DNA from: Xanthobacteraceae bacterium
GTDB taxonomy: Bacteria > Pseudomonadota > Alphaproteobacteria > Rhizobiales > Xanthobacteraceae
Direction of reading: 5' to 3'
DNA length: 64,000 nucleotides
NCBI GenBank assembly: GCA_019746135.1
Contig: JAIESI010000069.1
Span: forward strand, 33,097-97,096
The notes under the pieces were generated by a model. That model did not search any database, was not told the origin of the DNA, and saw only the letters and a list, made by a program, of their open reading frames with translations. Below are positions 1 through 8,773 of the stretch, in pieces (the first letter of the stretch is position 1; every line of letters starts with the position of its first letter). Made by a program: the position numbers and the translations under genes.

Positions 1-1276
1 CGGTCTCGCTCGACACGTAGAACGTCGCGGCGAGCGGACCGGTGATCTCGATCGCCTCGGCCAGCGGCGGCGTGGAGAGCGCGATGCCCATGCCGGGCTT
101 GATGCCGCCGCCCATCACCTGCGACGAGGCGGCCGAGGTCGAGCCCATGGTGCCGAGGCCGAACGACGGATAGGTGCAGGAGCTCGCTTTCGCCGGGTTG
201 TCCTTCGTCAGCGCGCCGATACGCGGCTCCGCCCCGGAGGCCGCGCCCGAGACGTCGAAATAGTATCTGGTCCATTGCGTGCGCTTGAGCGGCCATTCGT
301 GCTCGTGGCGCCACTCGATCCTGTCCTTGCCGTGCCGGATCGCGAGCTTGACCGGCGGCTCGTCCATCACGCCGTTGTCGATGCCCTTCAGCCAGTAGTC
401 GAAGAAGCGGATCTGATCGCGCTTGGCCTCTTCCGTATAGAACGGATGCACGTGCGAGCCGGTGTGGATGCGGAGCTTCTTGTGCTTCGACGTCGAGCGC
501 ATGAACGCTTCGGTGTTGCCGCGCAGATGCAGCCCGAACCCGGTCCAGTTGCCGACCGAGAGGAACGGCACGGTGATGCGGTCCCACTGCGCCTGGGCGC
601 CCGCCAGCACGCCGCTGTCGAGATTGTGGTGCATCCAGTGCCACAGCGTGTTGACCATGAAGCCGTCCGGCTGGTGCTGCGCCGCGCGGCCCATGACGTG
701 ATGCATGGTGTGGGCGGTGATCCAGTTGGTCATGAACACGCTGAGGATGCCGCCGTGGAACAGCGCGTCGCGGTAGATGTCGGCAAAGCCCTCCCACGGG
801 ATGATCGCCTTCAACGACGGCGGCTGCAGATTGGCGACGAACCACTGGTTGATGGCGAAATAGGAAATGCCGGAGAGCCCGACCTTGCCGTTGCACCAGG
901 GCTGCGCCGCGGCCCATTCGATGGCGTCGTAGAAATCGATCGCCTCGGCGAGCGACCACGGCTCGCACTGGCCCGGCGACTTGCCCGAGCCGCGGCCGTC
1001 GACGCGCACCGCGGCGTAGCCGCGCGGCACCCACCACTCCGGCGTGACGGTCTCCCAGTTCATGTGCGGCGCGGCTTTTTCCTCGAGGTTCGCCGGCGGC
1101 ACCCAGAGCTTGTCCTTCTGGTACGGGCCGAGATTGAGGATCGCCGGAAACTTGCCGCCCTCGTCCGGCCGGAACACGTCGGCTTTCAGCTTGGCGCCGT
1201 CGCGCATCGGCACATCGACGTCTTTGTCGATCTTGAGGTTGTAGGCGGTGGTGGCGGGTTTCACTTCGACGTTCAT
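1..1276 (-). CDS. CocE/NonD-family acyl hydrolase, C-terminus beyond left edge
   Basis: This reading frame begins at an ATG at 1276 and runs off the left edge after about 425 codons, so the C-terminus is missing. The family is X-Pro dipeptidyl-peptidase S15/CocE-like alpha/beta hydrolases, usually 550-650 residues, which cleave esters, amides or peptides. Visible family marks are VDGRGSGKSPG near residues 92-102 (oxyanion-side loop) and GLSGISYF near 133-140, where Ser138 would be the nucleophile. The start of the C-terminal jelly-roll domain (ITGPLAATFYVSSE) is at the edge. There is no signal peptide, so it should be cytoplasmic. It lies downstream of four co-oriented TctC receptors and may be the enzyme for an imported ester or amide. 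The substrate cannot be read from sequence. Confidence 0.85.
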   Translation of the reverse strand, partial: MNVEVKPATTAYNLKIDKDVDVPMRDGAKLKADVFRPDEGGKFPAILNLGPYQKDKLWVPPANLEEKAAPHMNWETVTPEWWVPRGYAAVRVDGRGSGKSPGQCEPWSLAEAIDFYDAIEWAAAQPWCNGKVGLSGISYFAINQWFVANLQPPSLKAIIPWEGFADIYRDALFHGGILSVFMTNWITAHTMHHVMGRAAQHQPDGFMVNTLWHWMHHNLDSGVLAGAQAQWDRITVPFLSVGNWTGFGLHLRGNTEAFMRSTSKHKKLRIHTGSHVHPFYTEEAKRDQIRFFDYWLKGIDNGVMDEPPVKLAIRHGKDRIEWRHEHEWPLKRTQWTRYYFDVSGAASGAEPRIGALTKDNPAKASSCTYPSFGLGTMGSTSAASSQVMGGGIKPGMGIALSTPPLAEAIEITGPLAATFYVSSET

Positions 1277-1311
1277 TACGATGTCCGTGTTGGCTGACGA
1301 TAGTGCAACAT

Positions 1312-1440
1312 CGTCATGGCCGGGGATAGCCGTCCAAAGGACGGCGTCGCTTCGCTCGCCTATGTCCCGGCCATCCACGCCTTTCTTGTCATGACGACGC
1401 AAGGAAGGCGTGGATGCCCGGCACAAGGCCGGGCATGACG
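1312..1440. repeat. Palindromic intergenic repeat (GGCCGGG / CCCGGCC family)
   Basis: This non-coding stretch has two inverted arms. GTCATGGCCGGG near 1313 pairs with CCCGGCCATCCACGCC near 1365-1380, and GGCGTGGATGCCCGG with CCGGGCATGACG follows at about 1408-1440. Such elements are common between genes of bradyrhizobia-like bacteria and form strong hairpins in RNA. It separates the CocE-type gene from the receptor gene upstream of it on the minus strand. Confidence 0.7.
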
Positions 1441-1460
1441 GGGCGAGGTCGGTGCCAACT

Positions 1461-2447
1461 TCACTCCGGCTTCTCGACCTTCACCGTCTCGGCGACATGC
1501 TTCCAGTGCGCCAGCTCCTTGTCGCTCCACGCCTTGGCGTCGGCGATCGAGGCGTTCGGCACCGGCTTGATCATCTGCTTCTTGAACGCCTCCTGCACCG
1601 GCGCGGAATTGAGCGCGGCGACCGCAGCCTTGTGGATCGTCGCCAGCACATCGGGCGGAGTCTTGGCGGGCGCGTAGAGCGCCGACCACAGGCCCTTGCC
1701 GCTCGCGTAGCCCAGCTCCTTCAGCGTCGGCGCGTCGGGATACTCCGGCAGCCGCTCGTCGGCCATCACCGCCAGCACCTTGAGCAGCCCGCCCTTGACG
1801 ACGCCGGCCGAGCTCGCCGCGTTGATCAATGCCACGTGGGCATCGCCGGAGACCACGTCGTTGGTGATCGCGGCGCCGCCGCCCTTGTTCGGGATATGCA
1901 CCAGCTTGAGGCCGGCCCACTGGGCGAAGGCTTCGGTGTCGTAGTGGTTGTTGGAGCCGACGCCGACGCTCGCATAGCGCACCTTGCCGGGATTGGCCTT
2001 GGCGAAGGTGACGAACTCGGCATAGGTCTTCGGGGCAAAGTCCTTGTTGGTGGCGCAGAGCACCAGCGGCACCTCGCCGAGCCGCGTCACCATCACCACG
2101 TCCTTGTCGTAGTCGATCTTGAACTTGTCCTTGTAGATCACCGGCGTCAGCATGTTGGTGCCGGGGTTGCCGACCTGCAGCGTGTAGCCGTCGGGCCGCG
2201 ACCGCACCATTTCCTCGATGGCGAGGATGCCGAACGCGCCAGGCTTGTTCTCGACCACCACCTGCTGGCCGAGATCATGGCGCATCTGCTCGCCGACGAT
2301 GCGGATGACGATGTCGGTGGCGCTGCCCGCGCCGAACGGCACCACGACCTTGATCGGCTTCGAGGGGAATTTGTCCTGGGCGTGGGCGGGGACACTAAGC
2401 ACCAGCAACAACAGCAAAGAAGGTAGTGTCGACTTGAGTTTTGCCAT
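1461..2447 (-). CDS. TctC/Bug-family periplasmic solute receptor 1
   Basis: 328-residue extracytoplasmic receptor of the tripartite tricarboxylate transporter (TTT) type. The chosen ATG at 2447 follows a GAGGAGAG ribosome site and gives a Sec signal peptide (MAKLKSTLPS...SVPAHA|QDKFPSKP). The mature start has the family pattern PSKPIKVVVPFGAGSATDI, followed by VVENKPGA and the DGYTL motif. Receptors of this family bind mono- and dicarboxylates or aromatic acids and hand them to TctA/TctB, neither of which is encoded in the window. It is clearly a sister of the next gene (2642-3625), sharing GQQVVVENKPGAFGIL. It is the last receptor of a four-gene minus-strand set starting at 5703. The ligand is unknown. 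Confidence 0.93.
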   Translation of the reverse strand: MAKLKSTLPSLLLLLVLSVPAHAQDKFPSKPIKVVVPFGAGSATDIVIRIVGEQMRHDLGQQVVVENKPGAFGILAIEEMVRSRPDGYTLQVGNPGTNMLTPVIYKDKFKIDYDKDVVMVTRLGEVPLVLCATNKDFAPKTYAEFVTFAKANPGKVRYASVGVGSNNHYDTEAFAQWAGLKLVHIPNKGGGAAITNDVVSGDAHVALINAASSAGVVKGGLLKVLAVMADERLPEYPDAPTLKELGYASGKGLWSALYAPAKTPPDVLATIHKAAVAALNSAPVQEAFKKQMIKPVPNASIADAKAWSDKELAHWKHVAETVKVEKPE

Positions 2448-2458
2448 CGCACTCTCCT

Positions 2459-2640
2459 CTCGTGTCCCGGACGCGGTGCAGCGCATAACGAAGTGAAGCG
2501 GTGCACCGCTGATCCGGGACCCCGGTTACTGTTCAGTGTCGGTAGAGACCGGGTCCCGGGTCTGCAGCACACCGCCATAGCGCGTCGAAGACGCGCGCAA
2601 ACGCGCTTATGGTGCCGCGCTGCGCCCGGGACTCAGGCCC
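2459..2640. repeat. Palindromic repeat, TGTCCCGG/CCGGGAC family, copy 1
   Basis: This gap between two receptor genes is filled by inverted arms. TGTCCCGGACGCGGTGCAGC near 2463 pairs with GCACCGCTGATCCGGGACCC near 2501-2522, and a second pair (CCGGGTCCCGGGTCTGCAGC with GCGCTGCGCCCGGGAC) ends at about 2640. Related copies lie at 29021-29136 and 43847-43960. No coding potential is evident. Confidence 0.7.
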
Positions 2641-2641
2641 G

Positions 2642-3625
2642 TCAGTTCGACAGATCGATCTTCACCTCAGCGGTGATCTTGCGCCACGAGTCCAGCTCGC
2701 CGTTCAGCCACTTCTGCGATTCATCCAGCGACTCGTTCGGCTTGACGCTGACCAGCTGCTTGCCGAACGCCTCGAGCAGTTCCGGCTTCTTCGCCGCCTC
2801 GTGGATCGCCTTGAACATCGTGTCGAGCACCGGCTTCGGCGTCGCCGCCGGCGCCAGCATGCCCTGCCAGTGCAGCGTGCCGACGTTCGGGAAGCCGGCT
2901 TCCGCCAGCGTCGGCACGTCCGGGTAGTCCTTCAGCCGCTGCTCGGCGATCACCGCCACCGGGCGAAGCTTGCCGGCCTTGATCATCGCCGCCGAGCTGG
3001 CCGAATTGAGCACCGCAACCTGGGCGTCGCCGACCACGAGGTCGTTGACCATGCCGGCCGCGCCGGTCTTGTTCGGGATGTGCACCATGTCGAGGCCGGC
3101 ACGCCGCGCGAACACCTCCATGTCGAAGTGCGGGAACGAGCCGACGCCGGCGCTGGTGAAGCGCACCTTGCCGGGGTTCTTCTTGGCGTGCTCGACCAGC
3201 TCCTTGACGCTCTTGACGTCGAGACCCGAGGTCGTCGTGATCAGGAACGACGGGTAGATCGCCAGCCGCGACACCGAGACCACCTCTTTCTCGAAGTTGA
3301 TCTGGAACTTGCTCTTGAACAGCACCGGCGTGATCGCGTTGGTCGAGACGTTGCCGACGAACAGCGTGTAGCCGTCGGGCCTGGCGCGGGCCATTTCCTC
3401 GACGCCGAGGATGCCGAAGGCGCCCGGCTTGTTCTCGACCACGACCTGCTGGCCGAGAATGGTCTTGAACTGATCGCCGAACAACCGCGACGTGATGTCG
3501 GTTGCGCCGCCCGGTGCATAGGGCACGACGATCTTGATCGGCTTCGAGGGATACTTGTCCTGCGCCACCGCCGTGCCGGTCAAAGCCAGCGTCAGCGCGG
3601 ACACCATCAGCATCAGGCCCTTCAT
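2642..3625 (-). CDS. TctC/Bug-family periplasmic solute receptor 2
   Basis: 327-residue TctC receptor. The ATG at 3625 is preceded by GGAGGACTGAG, a good ribosome site. The signal peptide is MKGLMLMVSALTLALTGTAVA, cleaved before QDKYPSKP. Family marks include PSKPIKIVVPYAPGGATDI, VVENKPGAFGIL, ARPDGYTLFV and a C-terminal lobe ending in EVKIDLSN. It is most like the neighbour at 1461-2447, which points to local duplication. It begins 31 bp after the stop of the upstream receptor (3657-4682) and is probably in the same transcript. The ligand cannot be predicted; carboxylic acids are the family norm. Confidence 0.93.
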   Translation of the reverse strand: MKGLMLMVSALTLALTGTAVAQDKYPSKPIKIVVPYAPGGATDITSRLFGDQFKTILGQQVVVENKPGAFGILGVEEMARARPDGYTLFVGNVSTNAITPVLFKSKFQINFEKEVVSVSRLAIYPSFLITTTSGLDVKSVKELVEHAKKNPGKVRFTSAGVGSFPHFDMEVFARRAGLDMVHIPNKTGAAGMVNDLVVGDAQVAVLNSASSAAMIKAGKLRPVAVIAEQRLKDYPDVPTLAEAGFPNVGTLHWQGMLAPAATPKPVLDTMFKAIHEAAKKPELLEAFGKQLVSVKPNESLDESQKWLNGELDSWRKITAEVKIDLSN

Positions 3626-3656
3626 CTCAGTCCTCCATTCACACTCGGTTTCCTGG

Positions 3657-4682
3657 TCAGTTCGGTTTCAGCCCGGCAGCCTTGGCGAGCGCCGCATTGG
3701 CGACGATGTCCTTGCGGACCAGCGCGTCGAACTCGCGCGGCGACATCGGCATCGGGCTGACGTCGAGGCCGGCGAAGCGCTCGCGCAGCGCCGGCTGCTC
3801 CAATGTCCTGCGCGTCGCGTCCGCGAGCTTGTCGACAATGGCGCGCGGGGTCTTCGCCGGCAAGAAGATGCCGAACCAGATCACGTAGTCGGAATCGGCG
3901 TAGCCCATCTCCAGCGTCGTCGGCACGTCGGGCAGCGCCGTGGCGCGCTTCGGGCTCGACACCGCGAGCGCCTGCAGGCGGCCTTCCTTGATGTTGGGCA
4001 GCGATGTGGCGATCGGCGAATAGCCGAAGTCGACCCGGCCGGCGATGATCTCGGGCTGGAAGCCGCCGCCGCGGAACGGCACGTGCACCGCGTTGAAGCC
4101 GGCGCTGATGCGGAAGCGCTCCGCGGTCAGATGCGTCGTCGCGCCGACGCCCGCCGAGGCATAGGTGAAGCCCGCGGCGTTGGCCTTGGCCTTGTCGACG
4201 AAGTCCTTCAGGTCCTTGAACCCTTTCGACGGCGAGACCACCAGCGCGCTCGGCACGACGCCGATCGGCGCCACCGCCGCGAAGTCGTTCGCGGTGTCGT
4301 AGGGCAGGTTGGTGTAGAGCGCCGACGCTATCACATGCGTCGAGGAATGCACCAGCAGCGCGTAGCCGTCCGGCTCCGCCTTGGCGACCTGACCGGCGCC
4401 GATGGTGCCGCCGGCACCGCCCTTGTTCTCGATGACGATCGACTGGCCGAGCGTTTGTGAGAGCGCGTTGAGCGCGAGCCGTGCCACCACGTCGCCGCCG
4501 GTGCCGGGCGCGAGCGGCACCATGGCGTGGATCGGCTTCGACGGCCAGTTCGCCGCGGCGTCGGCCTGCGCGAAGGACGACGTGGCGCCGCCACAGGCGA
4601 GCGCCACGGCCGCGAGCATCGCCGCGGCCGGGTGGCGGATGGGATGCGGAGCACCGCGCCGGGCCATCGCCGGACCGGACAT
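3657..4682 (-). CDS. TctC/Bug-family periplasmic solute receptor 3
   Basis: 341-residue TctC receptor. The start at 4682 has a GGGAGG ribosome site about eight bases upstream. This start gives a long basic N-region (MSGPAMARRGAPHPIRHPAA) before the hydrophobic core and SSFAQADA cleavage region, so a Sec or Tat-like export signal is possible; no clean twin-arginine motif is seen. WPSKPIHAMVPLAPGTGGDV marks the family start, with IVIENKGGAGG and EPDGYALLVHS after it. It is 43 bp downstream of receptor 4 and 31 bp upstream of receptor 2, consistent with one operon. The ligand is unknown. Confidence 0.92.
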   Translation of the reverse strand: MSGPAMARRGAPHPIRHPAAAMLAAVALACGGATSSFAQADAAANWPSKPIHAMVPLAPGTGGDVVARLALNALSQTLGQSIVIENKGGAGGTIGAGQVAKAEPDGYALLVHSSTHVIASALYTNLPYDTANDFAAVAPIGVVPSALVVSPSKGFKDLKDFVDKAKANAAGFTYASAGVGATTHLTAERFRISAGFNAVHVPFRGGGFQPEIIAGRVDFGYSPIATSLPNIKEGRLQALAVSSPKRATALPDVPTTLEMGYADSDYVIWFGIFLPAKTPRAIVDKLADATRRTLEQPALRERFAGLDVSPMPMSPREFDALVRKDIVANAALAKAAGLKPN

Positions 4683-4725
4683 CGCTAACCTCCCACAGTG
4701 GCGAAGCGCCGCGGCTGCGGCGCCG

Positions 4726-5703
4726 TTATTGTTTTTCGATCCCCGCCTTCTTGGCGAGCTCGTCGGTCGCTTTGACGTCAGCCTCGAAATACTTCTGGAA
4801 CTCGGGCTGCGACATCACCAGCGGCTGCACGCCGACCTTGTCCAGCTTCTCCTTCACGCCCGGATCGGCGATCGCCTTCTGGGTTTCCTGGTAGAGCTTC
4901 GCGACAATGTCCGGCGGCGTCTTCACCGGGACGAACAGGCCGTTCCAGAAATCGTAGGCCGCGGCCGGATAGCCGATCTCGGCCGTGGTCGGGACATCCG
5001 GCAGCTGCGGCACACGCTTCGCGGACGACACCGCCAGCGGCGTGACGTTGCCGCTTCTGATGTGGCCGATCGCCGCCGCCAGCGGCAGGAAATAGAAATC
5101 GATCCGGCCCGCCATCACCTCGGCGAGCGCGTCGACTGGCCCGCGGAACGGAATGTGCTGCGCCTTGAAATCGGCGGCGACACGGAATTTCTCGGCCGAC
5201 AGATGCGAGGCCGCGCCGATGCCGGCCGACGCGAAGTTGAGCTCGCCGGGCCTGGCCTTGGCGGCCGCGACCAGCTCGGCCGCGGTCTTGTAGCCCTTCT
5301 TGGGCGAGGCCACGAGCACGCTCGGCGAAATGCCGACCGCGCTGACGGCGATGAAGTCGCCCAGCGTGTCGTACGGCAACGTCTTGTGCGTCACGTAGGA
5401 GGCGCTGAACGTTGCCGAGTGGAACAGCACGGTGTAGCCGTCGGGAGTCGCGCGCGCGACCTGGGCCACGCCCAGCGTGCCGCCGGCGCCCGGCTTGCTC
5501 TCGATCACGATCGGCTGGCCGAGCTGCTTCTGCAGCTGCTCGAACACGATGCGGGCGGTCACGTCGTTGGCGTTGCCCGCGGCGAACGGGATGATCGCGG
5601 TGACGTTGCGCGACGGATAGCTCTGCGCCGCCGCCGGTCCCGCGAGCAAACCGGCGAGGCCTGTCGCCGCCAGAAACGCGAATGTCCTGCGTGGAATGCC
5701 CAT
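4726..5703 (-). CDS. TctC/Bug-family periplasmic solute receptor 4
   Basis: 325-residue TctC receptor. The frame is open to 6000, but the ATG at 5703 has a GAAGGAA ribosome site and yields a typical signal peptide (MGIPRRTFAFLAATGLAGLLAGPAAA|QSYPSRN), so it is preferred. Family marks are AIIPFAAGNANDVTARIV, IVIESKPGAGGTLG and TPDGYTVLFHS. It is closest to the receptor at 17531-18520, with shared patterns around FRGPV-A--EVM-GR-DFY-LP, so the two form a paralogous pair. It is the first gene of the minus-strand receptor run and shares a 326-bp divergent promoter region with the bicupin at 6030. Confidence 0.93.
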   Translation of the reverse strand: MGIPRRTFAFLAATGLAGLLAGPAAAQSYPSRNVTAIIPFAAGNANDVTARIVFEQLQKQLGQPIVIESKPGAGGTLGVAQVARATPDGYTVLFHSATFSASYVTHKTLPYDTLGDFIAVSAVGISPSVLVASPKKGYKTAAELVAAAKARPGELNFASAGIGAASHLSAEKFRVAADFKAQHIPFRGPVDALAEVMAGRIDFYFLPLAAAIGHIRSGNVTPLAVSSAKRVPQLPDVPTTAEIGYPAAAYDFWNGLFVPVKTPPDIVAKLYQETQKAIADPGVKEKLDKVGVQPLVMSQPEFQKYFEADVKATDELAKKAGIEKQ

Positions 5704-6029
5704 TGTTCCTTCCCCTCTGCATTTTGTTGTCGTTGTCCCACCGGGACTTTGGCACGGTGGGCAGCGAATTGTCACCACGGAGCTTATGCGGCATCTCGCT
5801 CCGCGATCGTGATGCACGCGCGGCGGCAACTCGCCTTGCCTTCGCCACGCGTGCGCGATTGAAATTTGTGCACGCCCTCGCCCGGCTTGCGTTGCGCGCG
5901 GCGGCTGTCCCACCACGCGGGACAGAGAAGGCCGCTGCGCTGGTTTGCACCCATCGCGGGGCGGCGGTAACGTCATGCGAATCTCGGAACGTCGTTCCAT
6001 ATATAAGAACGGAGGCGGAGACCCCGATC
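5704..6029. other. 326-bp divergent intergenic region
   Basis: This gap lies between receptor 4 (minus) and the bicupin (plus). I see no convincing gene in it. It must hold both promoters. The one distinct element is a short dyad at 5986-5998, described separately. The bicupin ribosome site GGAGGCGG is at about 6011-6018. Confidence 0.6.
5986..5998. promoter_or_regulatory. Dyad GGAAC-N3-GTTCC upstream of bicupin gene
   Basis: A perfect inverted repeat, GGAACGTCGTTCC, lies 31 bases before the bicupin ATG. Short GGAA/TTCC dyads of this kind are typical binding sites of IclR-family regulators, and an IclR gene lies at 21380-22183 with GTTCC elements in its own promoter. Whether that regulator binds here is inference; the position would fit a site overlapping the promoter. 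Confidence 0.45.
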
Positions 6030-7172
6030 ATGGCCAAGGACGCCATCGTTTCCGACGATCTGGCGAAGAAATTCGCCGCCGAAAAGGAGACGCCCTACAC
6101 CCGCTGGGTCAAAAGCGAAGGCCTCGATCTCATCAGCTCGACCTACGTGCAAAACCTGCACACCGTCGAGCTCAAGCCCTGGCCGCGCCGCGGCGGCAAG
6201 GGCGTGTTCATGAACCACGAGGCGTCGCGCACCTCCAACGACTGCTACGTCTGCGAGATCCCGCCCGGCAAGACGCTCGCCCCGCAGCGGCAGCTGTTCG
6301 AGGAAACCATCATGATCCTCGACGGCCGCGGCTCCACCACGGTGTGGAACGACGCAGGCCAGCGCATCACCTTCGAATGGAGGGCCGGCGCGCTGTTCGC
6401 CATTCCGCTCAACTGCTGGCACCAGCACTTCAACGGCTCGGGCCGCGACGGCGCCCGCTTCGTCTCGGTCACCAACGCGCCGATCGTGATCAATCTCTAC
6501 GAGGACATCGACTTCATCTTCGGCACGAAATACGACTTCAAGGGCCGCTTCAACGGCGAGCCGGATTACTTCTCCGCGAAAGACGAGACCAAGGGCTTCC
6601 TGCTCGCGACCAACTTCGTGCCCGACGCGGTGAACCTGCCGCTGATCACCGCGAAGGAGCGCGGCGCGGGCGGCGGCCACATCCGCTTCAACTTCGCGAA
6701 ATCCTCGCTCAACAGCCACATCTCCCAGTTCCCGATCGGCACCTACAAGAAGGCGCACGCGCACGGGCCGGGCGCGCACGTCATCATCCTCTCCGGCGAA
6801 GGCTATTCGCTGATGTGGCCGGAGGGCGACGAGCCGCGCTATTACAAGTGGGAGGTCGGCACCATGATCGTGCCGCCGAACATGTGGCTGCATCAGCACT
6901 TCAACACCGGCACGACGCCGGCGCGCTATCTCGCCTTCAAGCACGAGGGCGTCGCCATTCGCAACGCCCAGGGCGTGCCGAAGGCGTGGATCAGCCGGCG
7001 GGCGGGCGGCGACCAGATCGACTACCGCGACGAGAATCCGGAGACGCGGAAGCAGTTCGCGGCCGAGCTCGCCAGGCACGGGCTGACGCCGCAGATGGAC
7101 AAGGCCTATGCCGCCGAGATCGAGGGCGCGCCCGGCAAACCGCTCGCGGCGGAGGAGAAAGAACATGCATGA
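6030..7172 (+). CDS. Bicupin protein (gentisate-dioxygenase-like fold)
   Basis: 380-residue protein with two cupin domains. The ATG at 6030 follows GGAGGCGG and is preferred over upstream in-frame starts. Domain 1 covers roughly residues 60-150. It has EETIMILDGRGSTTVW and a WHQHFN motif, but the usual His-x-His metal pair is replaced by APQRQ, so its metal site may be incomplete. Domain 2 (about 225-310) keeps KAHAHGPGAH, LSGEGYSLMWP and WLHQHFNTG, so the C-terminal site is the likely metal centre. Bicupins of this size include ring-cleavage dioxygenases. A related bicupin follows at 7406, separated by a palindromic repeat. No signal peptide is present, so it is cytoplasmic. The exact substrate is unknown. 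Confidence 0.85.
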   Translation: MAKDAIVSDDLAKKFAAEKETPYTRWVKSEGLDLISSTYVQNLHTVELKPWPRRGGKGVFMNHEASRTSNDCYVCEIPPGKTLAPQRQLFEETIMILDGRGSTTVWNDAGQRITFEWRAGALFAIPLNCWHQHFNGSGRDGARFVSVTNAPIVINLYEDIDFIFGTKYDFKGRFNGEPDYFSAKDETKGFLLATNFVPDAVNLPLITAKERGAGGGHIRFNFAKSSLNSHISQFPIGTYKKAHAHGPGAHVIILSGEGYSLMWPEGDEPRYYKWEVGTMIVPPNMWLHQHFNTGTTPARYLAFKHEGVAIRNAQGVPKAWISRRAGGDQIDYRDENPETRKQFAAELARHGLTPQMDKAYAAEIEGAPGKPLAAEEKEHA

Positions 7173-7203
7173 CGCCTGGAGAGCGGTGCAGTTTGCTTCG
7201 TTG

Positions 7204-7359
7204 CCTCTCCCCGCTTGCGGGGAGAGGTCGGATTGCGAAGCAATCCGGGTGAGGGGGACTCTCCACAGGCCGAGTTCGCCGAGACTCCCCCTCACCCCGA
7301 CCCTCTCCCCAGCATTAGGGCGTTCACGCCCGTCTTCGACGGGCTATGCGGGGAGAGGG
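7204..7359. repeat. Palindromic repeat, CTCTCCCCGC family
   Basis: Inverted arms CCTCTCCCCGC...GCGGGGAGAGG, with an inner GGGTGAGGGGGA...CCCCCTCACCC pair, fill the gap between the two bicupin genes. It is a variant of the CCTCCCCGCGAGGGGAGG element found at 34391, 60555 and 63938. It would form a strong hairpin in the bicupin transcript. Confidence 0.75.
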
Positions 7360-7405
7360 AGTGCAGCCGCCTCGACGTGTGGCAAAACAAGAAACGGAGA
7401 GAACC

Positions 7406-8623
7406 ATGCATGACGTCCCCGGCCAGGTTCACTGGCACGAGCCGACCGGCGGCAAGCGCGCGGGCTTCGGCAAGTTCGGCCGGCCGAAGACGCCCTACGA
7501 CATCTTCATGGAATCGGAGGGCATTCCGGTGTTCCGCGATATCGGCGTCAGCAAGGTGCAGAACCTGCCGCTGGCACCGTGGAAGCGCACCGGCGGCCGC
7601 GGCACCTACATCCAGCTGCACGGCACCGAAGGCAAATGGGGCTGCTATGTCGTCGAGGTGCCGGGCGCGGGCGCGCTCAATCCCGAAAAGCACATGTACG
7701 AAGAGATCTACTTCGTCGTGGAGGGCCGCGGCTCGACCGAGGTCTGGCTCGACAACGACAGCAAGCGTCACGTGTTCGAGTGGCAGAAGGGTTCGCTGTT
7801 CTCGATCCCGGTCAACGCGATGCACCGCATCGTCAACGCCTCGTCCGCGCCGGCGCTGCTGCTCGCCGGCACCACCGCGCCCAACGTGATCAACCTGATC
7901 AACAACATCGGCGCGGTGTTCGACAATCCGTATCAGTTCCGCGACCGTTTCTCGGGCGCCGACGACTTCTACAAGTACAAGGACGACATCGAGCCCGATC
8001 CGGTGCGCGGGCTCGCCATGCGGCGCACCAACTTCGTGCCCGACATCGTCAACTGCGACCTGCCGCTCGACAACCGCCGCTCGCCCGGCTTCCGCCGCAT
8101 CGAGCCGTTCATGACCGGCAACACCTTCTATCTCTGGATCGGCCAGCACGAGAACGGCCGCTACTCCAAGGCGCACGCGCACACCAGCGCCGCGGTGCTG
8201 ATCTGCATCAAGGGCAAGGGCTACACCTACACCTGGCCGGAGCGCGACGGCGTCAATCCATGGAAGGACGGCAAGACGCAGAACATCAAGCGGGTCGACT
8301 ACGAGCCGGTCGGCATGGTGTCGGCGGCGCCCGGCGGCGCACGCTGGTTCCACCAGCACTTCGGCGCCTCGAAGGAGCCGCTGCGGCTCACCGCCTGGTT
8401 CGGCCCGCACAATCCCGGCCGCGAGCCCGGCCCGCCCGGCGAGCAGCACATCGACTACACGGCGATGGACATTCCCGAAGGCGGCAGCGCGGTCCCGTAC
8501 TGGATGGAGGATCCGTTCATCAAGAAGGAATACGACGAGCGGTTGATCCGCGAGGGCGCCGAGAACCGCATGCGAGCGGACTATTACGACAAGAATTACA
8601 AGGGCGAGCTGCCGCGGGAGTGA
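7406..8623 (+). CDS. Second bicupin protein
   Basis: 405-residue double cupin, paralogous to the gene at 6030. The ATG at 7406 follows AAACGGAGAG; the open frame extends upstream only through repeat DNA. Domain 1 has KHMYEEIYFVVEGRGSTEVW and then FSIPVNAMHRIVN, a partial metal motif. Domain 2 has YSKAHAHTSAAVL, GKGYTYTWPERDG and WFHQHFGAS, the most complete metal site. Family members oxidise or isomerise small aromatic or dicarboxylic compounds, but the family alone does not define the reaction. It probably acts with the first bicupin, though the hairpin repeat between them may uncouple expression. It is cytoplasmic. Confidence 0.85.
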   Translation: MHDVPGQVHWHEPTGGKRAGFGKFGRPKTPYDIFMESEGIPVFRDIGVSKVQNLPLAPWKRTGGRGTYIQLHGTEGKWGCYVVEVPGAGALNPEKHMYEEIYFVVEGRGSTEVWLDNDSKRHVFEWQKGSLFSIPVNAMHRIVNASSAPALLLAGTTAPNVINLINNIGAVFDNPYQFRDRFSGADDFYKYKDDIEPDPVRGLAMRRTNFVPDIVNCDLPLDNRRSPGFRRIEPFMTGNTFYLWIGQHENGRYSKAHAHTSAAVLICIKGKGYTYTWPERDGVNPWKDGKTQNIKRVDYEPVGMVSAAPGGARWFHQHFGASKEPLRLTAWFGPHNPGREPGPPGEQHIDYTAMDIPEGGSAVPYWMEDPFIKKEYDERLIREGAENRMRADYYDKNYKGELPRE

Positions 8624-8629
8624 TGTCGT

Positions 8630-8753
8630 AGGGTGGGTTAGCGCCGCAGGCGCGTAACCCACCACAACGGCGGTCATATATCGGTGGGTTACGGCGCTTC
8701 CGCCTTCGCGCTACGCGCTTCGGCGGACTAGTCGCGCGTAACCCACCCTACAG
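8630..8753. repeat. Palindromic repeat, GTAGGGTGGGTTA family
   Basis: GTAGGGTGGGTTAGCG at about 8629-8644 is the inverse of CGCGTAACCCACCCTAC ending near 8752, with nested GTAACCCACC / GGTGGGTTAC arms between. It lies between the convergent bicupin and GST genes, where it may also act as a two-way transcript end. Confidence 0.75.
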
Positions 8754-8773
8754 GGCGCGCCGAAAAATCTGGC